From the NCBI GenBank assembly GCA_025937895.1, contig JAICQL010000018.1:1-62847 (forward strand): DNA of 62,847 nucleotides, written 5' to 3'. This DNA comes from Polyangiaceae bacterium. Its GTDB lineage: Bacteria > Myxococcota_A > Polyangia > Polyangiales > Polyangiaceae. Every line of letters starts with the position of its first letter. Within the stretch, counting starts at the first letter, position 1. Shown one piece after another: positions 60,736 through 62,847 of this stretch. The notes beneath the pieces were generated by a model that did no database searches, was not told the origin of the DNA, and worked only from the letters and a program-made list of their open reading frames with translations. The position numbers and the translations under genes are program-made.

Positions 60736-61991
60736 AACTGGGTGATGAAGCTCCAGGCCTCTGCGGGCACCCAGCTGGTGCTCTGGCCTGGGTCCTTCGA
60801 CGTGGGATAGTGGCCGCGCAAGCTCGTATTGAACGGATTGCCCTGGCCCGCGCCGAAGCTGCAGAAGCGAGTGGGCACAGAGCAGCCCTCGTAGCTGGTG
60901 CAGGTATGCCCGTCCGCGGCAGGAGTGGGCGGAGTCTGCGGGCTGCAGCCATTCACGCCGGTGAAGGTGCTCAGCACGCCCAGGCCCGTCTGGAAGTTGA
61001 GGACCTGATCATCCACGCCGTGTGACTGGAAGAAGGCGATGGGCCTCGTACACTGAGCCGCGTTGACCCCGCTGATGAACGCGGGCGCATACACCACCGC
61101 GGCGCGGAACTTGTCCGGGCGAACGCAGGCGAGCGCGACCGACATCCCGGCGCCATAGCTGAAGCCGGTCGTGAACACGCGCGAGGTGTCGATGCACAGG
61201 TCCGCCGAAACGGCCGCGAGCACGTCGTCGGTGAAGGTCACGTCGCGGCCGTTGGGGTTCGCCCAGCCTGCTCCGCCGTTCGGGTTCACCAGCCCCTGCG
61301 GCACGACAAAGATCGTCTGACCATCCGTGAGATCACCCATGCCGTAGAAGGGGCGGTCCGTATTCCGATCAGCGTCGGGCGGGTTGACGATGGCCTCGAT
61401 GGACCCGTAGTTCCAGTGGAACATGAAGATGGTGCGATGGGGGAGCGTGCTGTCGTAGTTGTCCGGTGTCTCCAGGAAGTACGTGCGGTTCATGCCGCCG
61501 CTCGCGATCGTGTGCAGCCCGTCCTGCAGGGTCCGTGCTCGCCCGCAACCAGCGCTCGGCACGGCCGGCGCTCCGGGGGTCGCACCCCCCGGAGCGCCGT
61601 CGTTGGGCGCTCCTTCACCCGATTCGGGTGTCGTCGAGCCCGCTTCACCGGGGCCTGGCATAGCCTCCGGCGTCGCCAACTCCATGACCTGTGGCGCCTC
61701 CGGTGAGGAGGGCGATGGCGTGTTCTCGCTGGCCTCGCCCGCAGCGGGGGCGGCTGGGCTGGCGGGGGGCGCTTCCTCGGCGCTCGGCTGCTCCGGCAGC
61801 GGTGAGAGCGACGAGGGCGAGGACACGGTGGGGGTGGTCGCCGATGCAGCCGCTGGCGGAGCGCCAGGCGCGCCGTCATCGCTCGAACATCCACTGATCG
61901 CGAGCACGAGCGCGGCGCTCAGCGGTGACAGGCGCCGGACTCCCAAAGAGAGGTCACGGCAAGCTTCGCGTGGGGTCAGTCGAGTCTGCAT
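60732..61991 (-). CDS. feruloyl-esterase-like (PHB depolymerase/LpqC class) lipoprotein
   Basis: The 419-residue protein has a lipobox (LVLAISGC, Cys ~35), a 110-residue Ser/Pro/Ala linker and an alpha/beta hydrolase of the poly(hydroxyalkanoate) depolymerase/feruloyl esterase group: nucleophile elbow FTTGFSYGAGMS (Ser ~267), HGVDDQV acid-type loop and paired cysteines (CTSYEGCSVPTRFC). It would remove ferulate or acetyl esters from arabinoxylan at the surface. The ATG at 61989-61991 is used. Its 3' end overlaps the AraC gene stop by 4 bp, convergent. A LacI-like operator lies 105 bp upstream. Confidence 0.85.
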   Translation of the reverse strand: MQTRLTPREACRDLSLGVRRLSPLSAALVLAISGCSSDDGAPGAPPAAASATTPTVSSPSSLSPLPEQPSAEEAPPASPAAPAAGEASENTPSPSSPEAPQVMELATPEAMPGPGEAGSTTPESGEGAPNDGAPGGATPGAPAVPSAGCGRARTLQDGLHTIASGGMNRTYFLETPDNYDSTLPHRTIFMFHWNYGSIEAIVNPPDADRNTDRPFYGMGDLTDGQTIFVVPQGLVNPNGGAGWANPNGRDVTFTDDVLAAVSADLCIDTSRVFTTGFSYGAGMSVALACVRPDKFRAAVVYAPAFISGVNAAQCTRPIAFFQSHGVDDQVLNFQTGLGVLSTFTGVNGCSPQTPPTPAADGHTCTSYEGCSVPTRFCSFGAGQGNPFNTSLRGHYPTSKDPGQSTSWVPAEAWSFITQF

Positions 61992-62095
61992 GCAGATGAA
62001 CCTTTCGCCTGCGCTTCGTGGAGCGTGCAGGAGCTGCGACGGCGTTGCCGTGCACGATGAAACGGGGCGCGCTCAGTGCCTGAACGCGAGCATGC

Positions 62096-62109
62096 TGGGA
62101 ACGTTACCA
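62096..62109. promoter_or_regulatory. LacI-family-like operator upstream of esterase
   Basis: TGGGAACGTTACCA, extended to CTGG-AACGTT-CCAG over 16 bases, is palindromic around a central CG. It lies 105 bp upstream of the esterase ATG (minus strand) and matches the site before the GH10 xylanase at 35533. The rest of the 61992-62286 gap shows nothing else. Confidence 0.6.
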
Positions 62110-62286
62110 GAGTGCGCGGGGTCTGCCGATACCCGCTAGATTGCGCGCGAGCACCCGAGCGACCCGGGCTCGACACGAGACAGCAGCAATTTCCCTGTGC
62201 TTCGCGCTGGCGCTGGAGATTGCGTCAGTCGAAATGTTGGAATGGGTCCCGGCAGCGGGTGCTGAGCCGCTCCTGCGCCGGCAAGC

Positions 62287-62847
62287 TCAGCACTCATTCA
62301 CGCCGGCGAGCGACTCCTGAACGCGGCGCCGATAGACGCCCGGCGGCATTCCCACCTCGCGCTTGAAGGCGACGCTCAACAGCGCAGCGTTGGAGAACCC
62401 GCTCAGCCTGGCGACCTCGACCAGCGCCGTCTCCGTCGTCCGCAGCAGCCGCATGGCGATCTCGACCCGAGCCCGGCGGATCTCCTCCTGCACGGTCCTG
62501 TCCAGGGCCCGCCGGAAGCGCCGCTCCAGGCGCTTGCGGCCGCCGCCCACTGCGTCCGCCACCATGGGCACGTTGACGTGCTGGTGCGCATTCTGGCGAA
62601 TCCAGCGCACCGCCTTGGCGACCACCGCGTCGTCGATGGCCAGGATCTCCGACGAGCGCCGTGCAGCCACCGCGATGGGGGCCGTCAGCCAGCGCTGGCG
62701 CTCGAGCCGCTGACCCTGCAGCGCGCGCTGCACCAGAGCGGCGGCGCGGTCACCCAGCTCGGGCCAGGGGACCATCACGCTCGACAGGGGAGGCGAGAGC
62801 AACTCGCACTCCACCACGTCGTTGTCGACGCCGACCAGCGCGATGTC
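62287..62847 (-). CDS. XylR-like AraC/LacI-fusion transcriptional regulator (5' end beyond window)
   Basis: The visible 187 residues are the C-terminal half of a XylR-type regulator, the xylose-responsive activator that fuses a LacI-like binding domain to an AraC-type HTH. The last piece of the effector domain reads DIALVGVDNDVVECELLSPP and LSSVMVPW; the double HTH follows (VNVPMVADAVGGGRKRLERR, VARLSGFSNAALLSVAFKRE). The start lies outside the window. It is encoded 295 bp upstream of the esterase, same strand. It is a good candidate to control the hemicellulose genes here. Confidence 0.88.
   Translation of the reverse strand, partial: DIALVGVDNDVVECELLSPPLSSVMVPWPELGDRAAALVQRALQGQRLERQRWLTAPIAVAARRSSEILAIDDAVVAKAVRWIRQNAHQHVNVPMVADAVGGGRKRLERRFRRALDRTVQEEIRRARVEIAMRLLRTTETALVEVARLSGFSNAALLSVAFKREVGMPPGVYRRRVQESLAGVNEC

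Noticed and set aside
1..62847. CRISPR array, insertion sequence or rRNA
   Set aside because: No array of spaced identical repeats, no transposase-like protein and no rRNA sequence was seen.

Overview
The window is GC-rich, dense DNA of myxobacterial (Myxococcota, Polyangiales-like) character. The evidence is many GTG/TTG starts, many lipoproteins with Gly/Pro/Ser-rich linkers, DUF4215 Cys-rich repeats, an AgmX/PglI C-terminal domain, PEGA and giant TPR proteins, a MYXO-CTERM-like tail, and frequent 15-bp GC-rich tandem repeats. This lineage call is inference from protein style; no rRNA is present.

Left end (1-1.5 kb): a DUF6883/DUF4926 pair whose first gene carries a frameshift, then about 850 bp without genes that holds the 3' half of a tRNA-Phe, a strong hairpin and a degenerate 41-bp tandem repeat. 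This looks like an old integration or rearrangement scar. 1.5-9 kb: envelope lipoproteins (di-heme PQQ-dehydrogenase-like protein, AgmX/PglI-like lipoprotein, Gly-rich lipoprotein, DUF4215 protein). 9-28.5 kb: mostly housekeeping (metG, serS, rimO, carA, a dihydroorotase-like gene that lacks metal ligands, a short protoporphyrinogen-oxidase-like gene), mixed with a LacI-fold/GAF/histidine-kinase/receiver fusion, an aldo/keto reductase, an alpha/beta hydrolase, a lone receiver, a VOC protein and a PEGA protein. 28.9-34.4 kb: a TPR protein of about 1,860 residues.

34.5-48.2 kb: an accessory stretch of secreted and lipid-anchored proteins (amidohydrolase, GH10 xylanase, beta-propeller-like proteins, two unrelated orphan substrate-binding lipoproteins, DUF1566 lipoprotein, HExxH metalloprotease) with a GST and a methyltransferase.

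48.4-62.8 kb: a hemicellulose and arabinose island. A secreted GH51 arabinofuranosidase diverges from a tightly coupled operon: galT, an inositol-monophosphatase-like gene, a GHMP kinase with the signature of plant L-arabinokinase (ARA1), galE, and a ribose-type sugar ABC transporter (lipoprotein, ATPase, permease). A GH16 protein, two AraC-type regulators (one XylR-like and cut by the window end) and a feruloyl-esterase-like lipoprotein follow. Near-identical LacI-family-like operators (TGGRAACGWTWCCA) lie upstream of the GH10 xylanase and the esterase, suggesting one regulon for extracellular xylan attack. The inference is that released arabinose is imported and activated through arabinose-1-phosphate and a UDP-sugar, instead of the usual AraBAD or isomerase routes.
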